A DNA stretch of 64,000 bases from Lachnospiraceae bacterium (GCA_009777715.1 WRLH01000010.1:1-64000), one strand, 5' to 3'; counted from the first letter of the stretch, positions 27,375 to 36,088 are shown. The notes: a model not told the origin generated them from the letters alone. A program made the numbers and translations.

Positions 27375-28109
27375 TCATATCTTTAAGGCTTTTCTGATAC
27401 TCATGCACATCCGGTATTTTGAAATCGCTAACGGCTTCCCGGTTTCGTAAGGAATCACCGCACGGACGATTTCGGGCATAAAATCATCGAATTTTATCTC
27501 CATGACAACACTGTCATTATGGTAGGCCGGAACGGAAAACTCCTCTTTCTCCTTTGGTTTTACGATGGCAAACTCACTTAGGCAGCTCGCCCGCAATTGC
27601 CTGTCAAAAGTAATCCTTAGATTTGAAGCCGGGTATATAAAAGCCTCGCGGTAGTAGTCAACGCCTATCACCGGGCGGAGTCCTGATTCTTTTGCGGCAA
27701 AATAAAACTCCTTTAAAACGCCCTCCTCGTTTGCAAAAGATACGGGGAAATCGCAGTTCAGCAAACTTTCACAGGCTTTTTCATCAATCCGCGCGGATTT
27801 TTTGCTTATCCAGCGGTTAAATTTTTCTTTGCATTCTAATTTAATGAACCCTAAGTCATTATTATAAGTGCGGATTCTAAATTTCCGCCGATCAAACACC
27901 CCATTTACTTTTTCGGTAAAGGCCGTTTCCCTTAGGTCATCAAAGTAAATACTGCGGACAAAATAGCCGTCTTTTCCGGCGGCTTTTCCGGCGTTTTTAT
28001 CGCAATCTAATAGCAAAGCAATCCGGTTTTTTGCCACAAGATATTCTGCCTTGCTTAACTCAAATTTTATTTCGCGGCGGCATTTTTTCAGCTTATTCAT
28101 CTTTATCAT
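27375..28109 (-). CDS. VTC-domain protein (polyphosphate polymerase-like)
   Basis: Protein of 244 residues with the VTC domain of the CYTH/TTM tunnel fold. Basic and acidic tunnel motifs are visible: R-R-E-I-K-F-E-L (12-19), V-R-S-I-Y-F-D-D (about 51), R-R-K-F-R-I-R-T-Y (about 74), I-K-L-E-C-K-E-K (about 89), V-M-E-I-K-F-D (about 208) and S-K-Y-R-M-C. The eukaryotic Vtc4 homologue makes polyphosphate from ATP. The bacterial cytoplasmic copies are presumed nucleotide or polyphosphate enzymes. The ATG overlaps the purL stop by 4 nt, so it is translationally coupled to purL. It is associated with the DUF4956 and CotH genes downstream. Confidence 0.82.
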   Translation of the reverse strand: MIKMNKLKKCRREIKFELSKAEYLVAKNRIALLLDCDKNAGKAAGKDGYFVRSIYFDDLRETAFTEKVNGVFDRRKFRIRTYNNDLGFIKLECKEKFNRWISKKSARIDEKACESLLNCDFPVSFANEEGVLKEFYFAAKESGLRPVIGVDYYREAFIYPASNLRITFDRQLRASCLSEFAIVKPKEKEEFSVPAYHNDSVVMEIKFDDFMPEIVRAVIPYETGKPLAISKYRMCMSIRKALKI

Positions 28110-31100
28110 TTAAAATATTTGACCCCAGATGCAAATATTTTCATATCCCGCCGTCCGTGAATATTGATTGCCCACTTTTCCGAACACCGTTCCGCATGGA
28201 GCATTTTGCCAAAGACACGGCCGTCAGGTGAAGTAATTCCCTCTATTGCTGCCCTTGAACCATTAATATCTTGCCCAACATAGCAGGTTGCGACCTGCCC
28301 ATTATCCAGCAAAAAGTCGAGCCAATCATCTGAAGCAACAAAGCGGCCATAAGCATGGGAAGCCGGACTGACATAGGTGTCACTAAAATCCGCACCCCTA
28401 AGCCATGGTGATTTGTCATAAAGCACTCGCACATAAGCCATCGTGGACACATAACGACCGATATGATTGTAGGTCAGGGCCGGAGTCCCGGCTTCTTCGG
28501 CAAAATAAAACTCGCCAAAAGGCAGTAAGCCAAGCTTTAACAAAGCCTGGAATCCTGTCCCAATCCCAAGGATTAAACCGTCACGCTTATTTAATAAATT
28601 GGTTATTGCTTCTTTTAGGTAGTCATTCTGGAAAACCGTGGCATAAAATTTCGCGCTTCCATCGGGTTCGTCGTCAGACGTAAAACCGTTCGGGAACATC
28701 ACAATCTGGGCTTTGTCAATTTCGGCGGCAAAGGCACGGTAAGAAGCGGTGATTTCATCAGGCGATAAGCTTTTGAAAACTTTTGTAACTACTTTTGCCC
28801 CTGCTTTTGCGAAAGCGGCCGCTCCCTCATATTCACCGTTTGTTCCGTGTAAAACCGGGATAAAAACGGTGGGGACGGCGACTTTTTCTTTGCAGATGTA
28901 GATGGAGTCATCTTTATAGATGGGGAAATGCTGCGTTTTCGTTGGTTGACTGACCGGGTCAGCCAATTTTGCCGCGATTAGTGCATCTTCAAAACCTGCC
29001 CCGGCGGGGAAAATTTCCGCCAGTTTCCCTGTCCACGCGCTAAGTGCTTCTGCCATCGTAATGTGGATATTTGTGCCGGAAAAGAAAGCTTCCGCGGTGA
29101 CCGTGCCGATTAGGAAAGATGAAACGCCGCTTTCTGCCAATCTATCAAGCCCCTCTTTGGTTGTTTCAATCAAGATGTCACCAATATTATTTTGGAATAA
29201 GTCTTTTAATTCCAGTTCCTCATTAAGGCTAACGCCTAACTTATTCCCAAAGGCCATTTTGCTGATCGCTGCTGCAAGGCCGCTGGTTGAAAGGGCGTAA
29301 GCAGAGCTGATTTCCCCTGCTTTAATCAATTCGCTAATCTTTGTATAAGCGGCCGCCACTTTATCATAAAGCGGTTTTTCATATTCATCACGAGGCGCAA
29401 AAACCTGAACCAGCAGGTTGCCAGCCTTTTTCAGTTCCGGGCTGATAATATTTTGGATTTTGGCGGTGCTAACGGCAAATGACACTAGTGTCGGTGGGAC
29501 ATCAATGTCATTAAATGTGCCGGACATACTGTCTTTTCCGCCAATTGATGGCAGGCCAAAACCCATCTGGGCATCATATGCCCCTAACAAAGCGGCAAAT
29601 GGCTGGCTCCAACGCTCAGGGTCGCTGCTCATGCGGCGGAAAAACTCTTGGAACGAAAAGCGGATTTGACGGTGGTCACCGCCGGAAGCAACGATTTTTG
29701 CAATGGATTCAAGGACAGCATAAATCGCACCATGATAGGGACTCCACTCCGACAAATAAGGGTCAAAACCATAACTCATCAGCGTCACGGTATCGGTTTT
29801 TCCTTTTAGGAGCGGAAGCTTGGCAACCATTGTCTGGTTTTCGGTTAATTGGTACTTTCCGCCATATGGCATTAAGACATTAGTTGCCCCGGCAGAAAAA
29901 TCAAAACGTTCGGCCAAGCCTTTTTGGGAACAGACATTTAAATCACTTAAGGTTTCTAACCAAGCTTTTTTGTAATTTCCCTTGGTAAGTGCTTCGTAAA
30001 CCGCCGAAATTTTTGCTTTTGTGAAGTAATTATCATTTTCGGCGGGCATATTCACAAAAACCTGGGCTTTTTGATGGGCCCCATTGGTATCGAGGAAAGC
30101 GCGTGACAAATCAACGATTTTTACCCCACGCCATTTTATCACCATTCGCTCTTCTTTAGTTACTAAAGCAACCTCGGTCGCTTCTACATTTTCTTCTGCG
30201 GCATAAGCTAAGAACTGTGCCACATTTTCCGGGGCGATTACTACTGCCATCCGCTCTTGTGACTCGGAAATCGCTAGCTCCGTTCCATCTAGGCCCGCAT
30301 ATTTCTGGGGTACTTTATCTAGATCAACAACCAGGCCCGGAGCAAGCTCGCCAATCGCCACGGAAACACCGCCAGCACCAAAATCATTGCATTTTTTGAT
30401 TAGGCGGCTGGCTTCCTCGCGCCGGAAAAGCCGGACAATATTCCGCTCTGTCGGGGCATCGCCCTTTTGCACTTCCGCGCTTAGGGTTTCAATCGCGTCC
30501 TCTGTATGGACCTTTGAAGAACCGGTTGCTCCGCCGCAGCCATCACGGCCAGTTCGGCCGCCAAGCAAAATAATGACATCACCGCAAGCTGTCCCGCCCC
30601 GGAGGACGGCCGAACGGGGAGCAGCTGCCATAAGCGCCCCCAGCTCCATGCGTTTTGCAACATATCCCGGATGGTATATTTCTTTGACCAGTCCAGCGGC
30701 TGCGCCAATTTGATTGCCGTATGAAGAATATCCGGCCGCCGCCGTGCGGGTGATTTTGCGTTGCGGTAGTTTTCCTTTAAGCGTCTTATTAAAAGCAAGG
30801 GTCGGGTCAGCAGCCCCAGTCAGGCGCATTGCCTGATACACATACCCCCGGCCCGACAATGGGTCGCGGATTCCGCCGCCAAGACAAGTGGCAGCTCCGC
30901 CGAACGGCTCTATCTCCGTGGGATGGTTATGCGTTTCATTTTTGAACATAATTAGCCATTCTTCGGTGTGTAAACCGTCTTTGGTTTCAATCTCAACAGG
31001 CACAACCACCGAACAGGCGTTAATTTCATCACTTTCTTCCATGTCGTCAAGCTTGCCTAAGCTTTTAAGCTTGCGCATTGCCATCTGGGCCAAATCCATC

Positions 31101-32065
31101 AGGCAGATAAATCTGTCCCCGGACGGATTGGCTTCTTGATGGGACTTTAGGTAGTCTTTGTATGAAGCTTCGATTGGGACACGGTAAAAACCTTCGCCAA
31201 AATTTACTTCGGTTAATTCGGTTGAAAAAGTCGTATGGCGGCAGTGGTCAGACCAATATGTATCAAGAACGCGGATTTCGGTCACGGTCGGGTCGCGTTT
31301 TTCCTCTTCGCAATAATACTTGTGGATATGAAGGAAATCCTTAAATGTCATCGCCAGATTAAGCGAAGCAAAAAAATCCCTTAGCTCATCTTCACTTTTT
31401 GCGCGGAAACCATGATAAATCTCGATATCTTCCGCTTCTTCATATTCGCTGGCAAGGGTTGCTGGTTTTAACGGCTCTGTTTCCCGCAAGTCAACGGGAT
31501 TAATGACATAAGCTTTAATCCGGTTAAACTCATCATCAGAAATAACACCTGTTATTAAATAGGTTGTTGCGGATTTTACGAGCGGAGTGGAAGCTAAAGC
31601 ATCCTTGGAAGTTAAAAAAGCATCCTTGGAAGCTAAAGCATCCTTGGAAGCTAAAGCATCCTTGGAAGCTAAAGCATCCTTGGAAGCTAAAGCATCCTTG
31701 GAAGCTAAAGCATTCTTGGAAGCGTTAGTTACGTTAGATCCGTGTAATAAGATTAAGCATTTTTTGGCTGAATCAGCCCGCTGGTCAAATTGGCCCGGCC
31801 GAAGCTCTACGCTAAAGGCGCGGGAGTCTTTAGGAAGCATAAATGACTCTTCGTAAAGATTGTCAAGCACAGGGTCAGAAAAAACTAAAGTTTTGGCCTT
31901 TTGGTAAACAGCGTCCGAAATGTTTTCAATATCGTAGCGGATCAGGATTTTTATGCTTTTTACCGAAGAAATATCGAGAAATTTGGTAATGTCGTTTAAA
32001 AGTTCATCTGCTTGGTTGGTGTACTCTGGTTTTCTTTCAATATAAATGCGTTTTACTTTTGTCAT
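28106..32065 (-). CDS. purL: Phosphoribosylformylglycinamidine synthase, single-chain, glutaminase Cys missing
   Basis: Large FGAM synthase of 1319 residues, step four of purine synthesis. Domains in order: N-terminal PurS-like (about 1-110), a repeat insert (about 115-160), two FGAM synthase halves (F-K-N-E-T-H-N-H-P-T-E, G-G-R-T-G-R-D-G-C-G-G-A-T-G-S-S-K, P-S-I-G-G-K-D-S-M-S-G-T) and a C-terminal class I glutaminase (about 1070-1319). The nucleophile elbow, normally G-I-C-N-G-F-Q, reads G-I-G-T-G-F-Q: the catalytic Cys is Gly1169 (codon GGG, 28561-28559). The His/Glu pair survives as H-A-E-R. The protein may depend on free ammonia or be impaired. AGGAG precedes the ATG. It follows the TetR gene on the same strand. 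Confidence 0.9.
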   Translation of the reverse strand: MTKVKRIYIERKPEYTNQADELLNDITKFLDISSVKSIKILIRYDIENISDAVYQKAKTLVFSDPVLDNLYEESFMLPKDSRAFSVELRPGQFDQRADSAKKCLILLHGSNVTNASKNALASKDALASKDALASKDALASKDALASKDAFLTSKDALASTPLVKSATTYLITGVISDDEFNRIKAYVINPVDLRETEPLKPATLASEYEEAEDIEIYHGFRAKSEDELRDFFASLNLAMTFKDFLHIHKYYCEEEKRDPTVTEIRVLDTYWSDHCRHTTFSTELTEVNFGEGFYRVPIEASYKDYLKSHQEANPSGDRFICLMDLAQMAMRKLKSLGKLDDMEESDEINACSVVVPVEIETKDGLHTEEWLIMFKNETHNHPTEIEPFGGAATCLGGGIRDPLSGRGYVYQAMRLTGAADPTLAFNKTLKGKLPQRKITRTAAAGYSSYGNQIGAAAGLVKEIYHPGYVAKRMELGALMAAAPRSAVLRGGTACGDVIILLGGRTGRDGCGGATGSSKVHTEDAIETLSAEVQKGDAPTERNIVRLFRREEASRLIKKCNDFGAGGVSVAIGELAPGLVVDLDKVPQKYAGLDGTELAISESQERMAVVIAPENVAQFLAYAAEENVEATEVALVTKEERMVIKWRGVKIVDLSRAFLDTNGAHQKAQVFVNMPAENDNYFTKAKISAVYEALTKGNYKKAWLETLSDLNVCSQKGLAERFDFSAGATNVLMPYGGKYQLTENQTMVAKLPLLKGKTDTVTLMSYGFDPYLSEWSPYHGAIYAVLESIAKIVASGGDHRQIRFSFQEFFRRMSSDPERWSQPFAALLGAYDAQMGFGLPSIGGKDSMSGTFNDIDVPPTLVSFAVSTAKIQNIISPELKKAGNLLVQVFAPRDEYEKPLYDKVAAAYTKISELIKAGEISSAYALSTSGLAAAISKMAFGNKLGVSLNEELELKDLFQNNIGDILIETTKEGLDRLAESGVSSFLIGTVTAEAFFSGTNIHITMAEALSAWTGKLAEIFPAGAGFEDALIAAKLADPVSQPTKTQHFPIYKDDSIYICKEKVAVPTVFIPVLHGTNGEYEGAAAFAKAGAKVVTKVFKSLSPDEITASYRAFAAEIDKAQIVMFPNGFTSDDEPDGSAKFYATVFQNDYLKEAITNLLNKRDGLILGIGTGFQALLKLGLLPFGEFYFAEEAGTPALTYNHIGRYVSTMAYVRVLYDKSPWLRGADFSDTYVSPASHAYGRFVASDDWLDFLLDNGQVATCYVGQDINGSRAAIEGITSPDGRVFGKMLHAERCSEKWAINIHGRRDMKIFASGVKYFK
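31589..31717. repeat. 18-bp tandem repeats inside purL
   Basis: Seven head-to-tail units of GGAAGCTAAAGCATCCTT, the second extended to 21 bases and the last with one substitution. On the coding strand they give in-frame S-K-D-A-L-A hexapeptides at about residues 117-159, between the PurS-like and first synthase domains. The units are nearly identical, implying recent expansion. Confidence 0.95.
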
Positions 32066-32093
32066 CTGTTCTCCTAGAATAATATTTTGGATT

Positions 32094-32687
32094 TTATTCC
32101 ATAATCAATCCTTGCATTATGTAAAATAATTCTTTGTCAACTGCTGCTTCCGAAATGCCCAAGGTCCGGGCCGCGACTTTCAGCCCTTCGAGGGTGTACA
32201 TAATATTCCCAGCCATGCCCCGCGGATCTTCGCAATAAAACTCGCCCGCTGAAATGCCGTCACGGATTAAATTTTCCAAAATCAATATGCCTGTCTCAAA
32301 TTGCTGTTTGATTAGGTTTTCTTTTGGCGGGATTTTGATTTTTTTGTAGTTAAGATGAAAATAATATTCATAAATAGCAATCGTCAAGGAATTTTTTTTC
32401 TTGAGGATTTCCTTTTTTTGTTCTTTCATAAAAAGAGCAAGAATATCGGACGCGGTTGCTTCCTCCGGCAAACTGTCGGTACTTTCGCCGTCCCTTGATT
32501 CCTCACTATTTAGGACGGCAGAAAATATATCTTCAACCCGCGTAAAGTGTAAATACAAGCCGCCACGGCTGATATTGCTTGCGGCGACAATGTCCTGCAT
32601 CGTCACATTGCGGAAACCTTTTTCTGCAAAAACCCTGCGCGAGCATTCTAATATGTAACTTCTCTTTTGTCCTGATTTTTCTCCCAT
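32094..32687 (-). CDS. TetR-family transcriptional regulator
   Basis: Regulator of 197 residues with an N-terminal TetR helix-turn-helix (about 8-55: I-L-E-C-S-R-R-V-F-A-E-K-G-F-R-N-V-T-M-Q-D-I-V-A-A-S, then S-R-G-G-L-Y-L-H-F) and an all-helical ligand domain. The ligand is unknown. It lies 28 nt upstream of purL and 2 nt after a DUF6508-like gene on the same strand, so it may control itself and neighbours. A link to purine supply is only positional. Confidence 0.9.
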   Translation of the reverse strand: MGEKSGQKRSYILECSRRVFAEKGFRNVTMQDIVAASNISRGGLYLHFTRVEDIFSAVLNSEESRDGESTDSLPEEATASDILALFMKEQKKEILKKKNSLTIAIYEYYFHLNYKKIKIPPKENLIKQQFETGILILENLIRDGISAGEFYCEDPRGMAGNIMYTLEGLKVAARTLGISEAAVDKELFYIMQGLIME

Positions 32688-32689
32688 GA

Positions 32690-33148
32690 TTATGCCCTTT
32701 CATCTCCCCAAACATCAAGAATCTGCTTTATCCGTACTAACGCATGATAAAATATCCCTTCGGAAACCGCATCGGTCCATAATTTCCCTTTTGCCATTCC
32801 CCCAATAACGTACTTAGAAATAATGCCAACAATGACATCAACATCTTTTAGGTCGCATTTTTCGATCCGGGCTAACTCATCGGCACAGCTCGTAAGCCCA
32901 TATTTGCTATATATATAAGGATAATTACGATTCATGAATCCGGTGCTGTTAATTGACTTTACAAAATTAAGGAGCGTCGAATCATATACCGGAACGGAAA
33001 TTGTCTGGCTTGTGTTATCGCCGTCATAAAGTTTCGCCTGATTTTTGCCGATCCGCTCTTCAAACCAAGGAATATAACGGAAATAAGGCTCTAGCCATTG
33101 CCTGTAATCAGCTATTAATTGCAAACGATGTTCTTTATCGTTTTCCAT
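32690..33148 (-). CDS. DUF6508-like conserved protein
   Basis: Cytoplasmic protein of 152 residues, starting M-E-N-D-K-E-H-R, with a conserved core Y-P-Y-I-Y-S-K-Y-G-L-T-S (about 95) and K-Y-V-I-G-G-M-A-K-G-K-L-W-T-D-A-V-S-E-G-I-F (about 115-137). This pattern I associate with DUF6508; function unknown. The ATG at 33148 is preferred because GAGAGG lies about 8 nt upstream; a TTG at 33163 overlaps that site. It ends 2 nt before the TetR start, suggesting one transcript. Confidence 0.65.
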   Translation of the reverse strand: MENDKEHRLQLIADYRQWLEPYFRYIPWFEERIGKNQAKLYDGDNTSQTISVPVYDSTLLNFVKSINSTGFMNRNYPYIYSKYGLTSCADELARIEKCDLKDVDVIVGIISKYVIGGMAKGKLWTDAVSEGIFYHALVRIKQILDVWGDERA

Positions 33149-33230
33149 ACTATATCCTCTCAATATTTTGATTCGTAATGCCTTTAAGATTTGCCTAAAC
33201 CTATCTTACCACAAAATTTGGATTTGTACA

Positions 33231-34928
33231 CTAGTTTTCTTGCTCCAAAATAACGATACTGTAAGCCGGGAGGCAAAGATTATCAAAGTCAAGCAAAACC
33301 GGGCTTTCGTTCGTCAGTAAAACGGCGGCGATATTTATGTCGCCAATTAACGCCGTTTTAATTTCGATTTCATCAGGGGACAAATTGGCCAAAATAACGA
33401 TGTGGCTTTCACCATCGGTTTTGGTAAAAGCTAATAAAGAATCCGTGCCAATTTCGTCAAGATTCTTAATATTACCCTGGATTACCGCGGGAAAGGCATT
33501 CCGGATTTTGAGGGCGTTTTTGCTAAAATTGTAGATGGAATAAGGGTCATCTTTTTGCGTTTCGTAACTTTCATACCTAAACTTCACATTATCTTTGTCA
33601 AGCGGGCCCCGGCACATTCCCGGCGCGTTTTCGTCTTCGCTCCAGTACATCGCAAGCCGCTTATTTTCATCAATTCCCGAACCATTCATTCCCAGCTCAT
33701 CGCCATAATAAGTGAAAGTATTGCCGCTCATTAAAAGATTGAGGGCAAGAGCCATTTTGGTCTGCGCAAGGGCAAATTCACCGTTATAATATCCGGCCGA
33801 GCGGCCCAAATCGTGGTTGGTATAAAACGGCGCATCGATAAAATCAGGATTGTAAGAGCTAAGCAGCTCGTTATGGCTTATGATTGCCGCAGGGAAATTG
33901 GAAGCCGCAATTCTACCTCTGACTGTTTCGGCAATTGTCCCATTGTGGTTGGCAAAAGCAAAATTAAAAATGCTGTCGATTCCGCTTCTTAGGTAAGGCG
34001 CGTAAGTGATTGCGTTATCCCATACCTCGGCCACCAGATAAGCGTCCGGATTTTTATCTTTAACCATTTGGTTAAACCAAGTAAGCACTTCGATATTTTT
34101 TTCCAGCGCCCCGGTGAAAAATTCCTTGACCGCATCCAAACGGAAGCCAGCTACCCCTTTTTGCAGCCAAAAGGCCGCAATATTCTCAATTTCAACCCGC
34201 AAGTCAAGATTATCCAAATTCAAATCCGGCATTTCACTCCAAAAATGGCCTTCGTAATACCAATCCTCCGTCCCTGCCACTTGGTAATGGTTGCTTTTTC
34301 TTTCCTGCGTAAAATGGTAAAAACCAAATTCCGGGCATTCAAGGATATCCGGCTCTTTTCCGTCAAGCCCGGCCAGATATTCCGTTGCCTTAAGAAACCA
34401 AGGGTGCTGTGAGGAGCTATGGTTTAGCACCAAATCAATAATTACCCTGATTCCGCGTTCATCGCAAGCTTCAATAAAATTCTCAAAATCGGCCATCGTC
34501 CCATACTCTGGGTCAATGCCATAATAATCGGTAACGTCATATTTGTGGTATGTCGGCGAGGGTTTGATTGGCATTAGCCAGATTCCGTCAAAACCTAAAT
34601 CGCTGATATAATCAAGCTGTGAAGTTAGGCCGTTAAAATCGCCGATCCCGTCACCATCGCTATCATAAAATGAATAAACAAAAACTTCATACATCGTGCC
34701 GTAACCGGGGCGGATATCCGTGGTTTTGGTGAGGTTTTCATTGATGGCCATTGTAAAACTTTGGGCGGAGGTTTCGGTTTCAGCTTCCGCTTCGGCTGCA
34801 TTGGGCATTCCGGGCATTCCGGTTTCATTGACTGGTTCGGTCAATGAACTGCACGCTGCGAAAAGCAGCATTAATGAAATAAGAAGCGAGGGTAAAATAG
34901 TAATTTTTATTTTTTTTATTTTTTTCAT
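33231..34928 (-). CDS. GH13 alpha-amylase-family lipoprotein
   Basis: Secreted lipoprotein of 565 residues. The lipobox is L-F-A-A-C with lipidated C26, followed by an Ala/Glu-rich linker and a GH13 catalytic barrel with C-terminal beta domain. Catalytic residues are nucleophile D265 (G-F-R-L-D-A-V), acid/base E301 (V-A-E-V-W-D) and D373 (Y-T-N-H-D). D-L-V-L-N-H (165-170) is conserved region I. It probably degrades alpha-glucans at the outer face of the membrane. The closest type appears to be an alpha-amylase or oligo-1,6-glucosidase; specificity is unresolved. GAACACC around the start gives only a weak ribosome site. The leader carries three direct repeats and a composite promoter module. 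Confidence 0.88.
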   Translation of the reverse strand: MKKIKKIKITILPSLLISLMLLFAACSSLTEPVNETGMPGMPNAAEAEAETETSAQSFTMAINENLTKTTDIRPGYGTMYEVFVYSFYDSDGDGIGDFNGLTSQLDYISDLGFDGIWLMPIKPSPTYHKYDVTDYYGIDPEYGTMADFENFIEACDERGIRVIIDLVLNHSSSQHPWFLKATEYLAGLDGKEPDILECPEFGFYHFTQERKSNHYQVAGTEDWYYEGHFWSEMPDLNLDNLDLRVEIENIAAFWLQKGVAGFRLDAVKEFFTGALEKNIEVLTWFNQMVKDKNPDAYLVAEVWDNAITYAPYLRSGIDSIFNFAFANHNGTIAETVRGRIAASNFPAAIISHNELLSSYNPDFIDAPFYTNHDLGRSAGYYNGEFALAQTKMALALNLLMSGNTFTYYGDELGMNGSGIDENKRLAMYWSEDENAPGMCRGPLDKDNVKFRYESYETQKDDPYSIYNFSKNALKIRNAFPAVIQGNIKNLDEIGTDSLLAFTKTDGESHIVILANLSPDEIEIKTALIGDINIAAVLLTNESPVLLDFDNLCLPAYSIVILEQEN

Positions 34929-34966
34929 GGTGTTCTCCTGTTTGTTCCGGATTAATTATGTATACA

Positions 34967-35104
34967 GCAACTCTTGACCTGCGGTCAATCGTTGAATAAT
35001 CCACACGCACGAGCCAATTAAATCATTTCAAGGGAAATTTAAAACAACTCTTGACCTGCGCTCAATTATGTGACGCTTGTACTGCAACTCTTGACCTGCG
35101 GTCG
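34967..35104. repeat. Three direct repeats with TTGACC-N3-GGTCAA palindrome in the GH13 leader
   Basis: CTCTTGACCTGCGGTCAA (plus-strand reading) occurs at 34971-34988. Close copies lie at 35048-35065 (one change in the right arm) and 35087-35104 (right arm shortened), each preceded by CAA. The palindrome looks like an operator. All copies lie between the promoter module at 35150 and the gene start. Confidence 0.75.
35000..35041 (-). promoter_or_regulatory. Partial composite promoter module, copy B2
   Basis: On the minus strand, TTTCCCTTGAAAT is followed by ATTGGCTCGTGCGTGTG, as in copy A, but there is no GTCGATAC hairpin and no TATAAT at the expected distance. It is probably a decayed module. 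Confidence 0.55.
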
Positions 35105-35149
35105 CTTGCTTTTCGAACTAATTACGTTAGTAATTAGTTTTGGTTATTC

Positions 35150-35216
35150 ATTATACCATAATCCACACGCACGAGCCAAGTAAATCCATTCCAAAAGTCG
35201 ATACGTCAGTATCGAC
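35150..35216 (-). promoter_or_regulatory. Composite promoter module, copy B, facing the GH13 gene
   Basis: Minus strand: perfect hairpin GTCGATACTGACGTATCGAC (35216-35197), then TTGGCTCGTGCGTGTG, then 18 nt from TTGGCT to TATAAT (35155-35150). The leader to the GH13 ATG is about 215 nt and carries the three palindromic repeats. The remainder of 34929-35250 shows no gene. Confidence 0.75.
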
Positions 35217-35250
35217 ATTTGTACCATGCTAAAAAATAAATGTAAATGAG

Positions 35251-35279
35251 TTGACAGCAATAACTATGTCGGCTATAAT
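35251..35279 (+). promoter_or_regulatory. Consensus promoter of tRNA-Trp
   Basis: TTGACA (35251-35256), 17-nt spacer, TATAAT (35274-35279), 22 nt before the mature tRNA 5' end. Both boxes match the consensus perfectly, as expected for stable RNA. Confidence 0.85.
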
Positions 35280-35301
35280 AAACTTCGGCAGTTGTTCACT
35301 T

Positions 35302-35372
35302 AGGGGATTGGTCAAGTGGCATGACAGAGGTCTCCAAAACCTTTAGTGGGGGTTCGATTCCCTCATCCCCTG
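35302..35372 (+). tRNA. tRNA-Trp (anticodon CCA)
   Basis: Cloverleaf folded by eye. Acceptor AGGGGAT pairs with ATCCCCT, the D-stem is GTCA/TGAC, and the anticodon stem GAGGT/ACCTT encloses loop CTCCAAA with anticodon CCA. The T-arm is GGGGG/CCCTC around TTCGATT, and the discriminator is G. The 3' CCA is not encoded. It resembles the Bacillus tRNA-Trp in the ACAGAGGTCTCCAAAACCT region. Confidence 0.93.
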
Positions 35373-35381
35373 TACGGCAGT

Positions 35382-35409
35382 CCCTTATCCGGATCTTTTT
35401 GGATAAGGG
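35382..35409 (+). terminator. Hairpin after tRNA-Trp, possible leaky terminator
   Basis: CCCTTATCC pairs with GGATAAGGG around a 10-nt T-rich loop. No T-run follows the stem, so termination may be incomplete. No good promoter is visible between it and the next gene at 35447, which could therefore be reached by read-through from the tRNA promoter. Confidence 0.5.
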
Positions 35410-35446
35410 CTTGATGATTTGTTTCTATCACTAAAGGCGGACGAAT

Positions 35447-36088
35447 ATGATTACCCAAGAGGAAAAGCAACTTCGAATTGAACGGCTGCGGAAGAATATT
35501 GATGCCTTAATGATAATTATTTCTCACTTAGAGCAAGAGGAACGGCAACGTTTATGCCTTTTTTTAATGATTACGATGAATTGTAGCATAACTTATGGCG
35601 TTGAAAATGCCTATACATTTACAGACACTTATGAAAGGCATGATATTGGCGACCGAAATTCTGTAGATATCAGCGAGGCTTTGGCCGAACTTAAAAAGCT
35701 AAATCAGCCGCCACAAACTGTTTCATCAGTCCATAGCCATCCCGACAGTATCTTACCATCGAATGACGACATGGAAATTTTTTTTAAGGAAATAATAAAA
35801 AATATGGCTGTCTGCGGTAATATCGGCAAACTTTATTATATGCACAAAGGCAGTGATTTTCATCCATTGACTTCTGGTATCAAGCTTTTTGACATAGTTA
35901 ATCCACTTATAACTCAAATAATTGCTGCCTGCAACGGTGAAGACATTAGGCATATACCAATAGAGGTTTTATACGAGATTGCTCATGAGAAATCCGAAAA
36001 AATCTTTTTAGATATTTGCAAATTAATAAAAAACTATGATAAGGGATTTCTGTTTTATAGTGAAAGGAGCTTAAGTGAATCCATTTGA
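35447..36088 (+). CDS. JAB/JAMM-like putative metallo-isopeptidase
   Basis: Protein of 213 residues. The central V-H-S-H-P-D-S-I-L-P-S-N-D-D (H96, H98, S105, D108) fits the H-x-H-P...S-x-x-D zinc motif of prokaryotic JAB/MPN proteases, with a spacing one residue shorter than in RadC. The N-terminus (1-40) is charged and helical; the C-terminal 60 residues are helical. JAMM enzymes cut isopeptide or peptide bonds, often of ubiquitin-like tails; no ubiquitin-like, E1 or E2 gene lies nearby. AAAGGCGG precedes the ATG. It overlaps the next gene by 14 nt. The cassette is visibly A+T-richer than its flanks, suggesting transfer. Confidence 0.6.
   Translation: MITQEEKQLRIERLRKNIDALMIIISHLEQEERQRLCLFLMITMNCSITYGVENAYTFTDTYERHDIGDRNSVDISEALAELKKLNQPPQTVSSVHSHPDSILPSNDDMEIFFKEIIKNMAVCGNIGKLYYMHKGSDFHPLTSGIKLFDIVNPLITQIIAACNGEDIRHIPIEVLYEIAHEKSEKIFLDICKLIKNYDKGFLFYSERSLSESI

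Noticed and set aside
28106..32065. purL as a pseudogene
   Set aside because: The frame is intact over 1319 codons and the synthase motifs are preserved; only the glutaminase Cys is missing.
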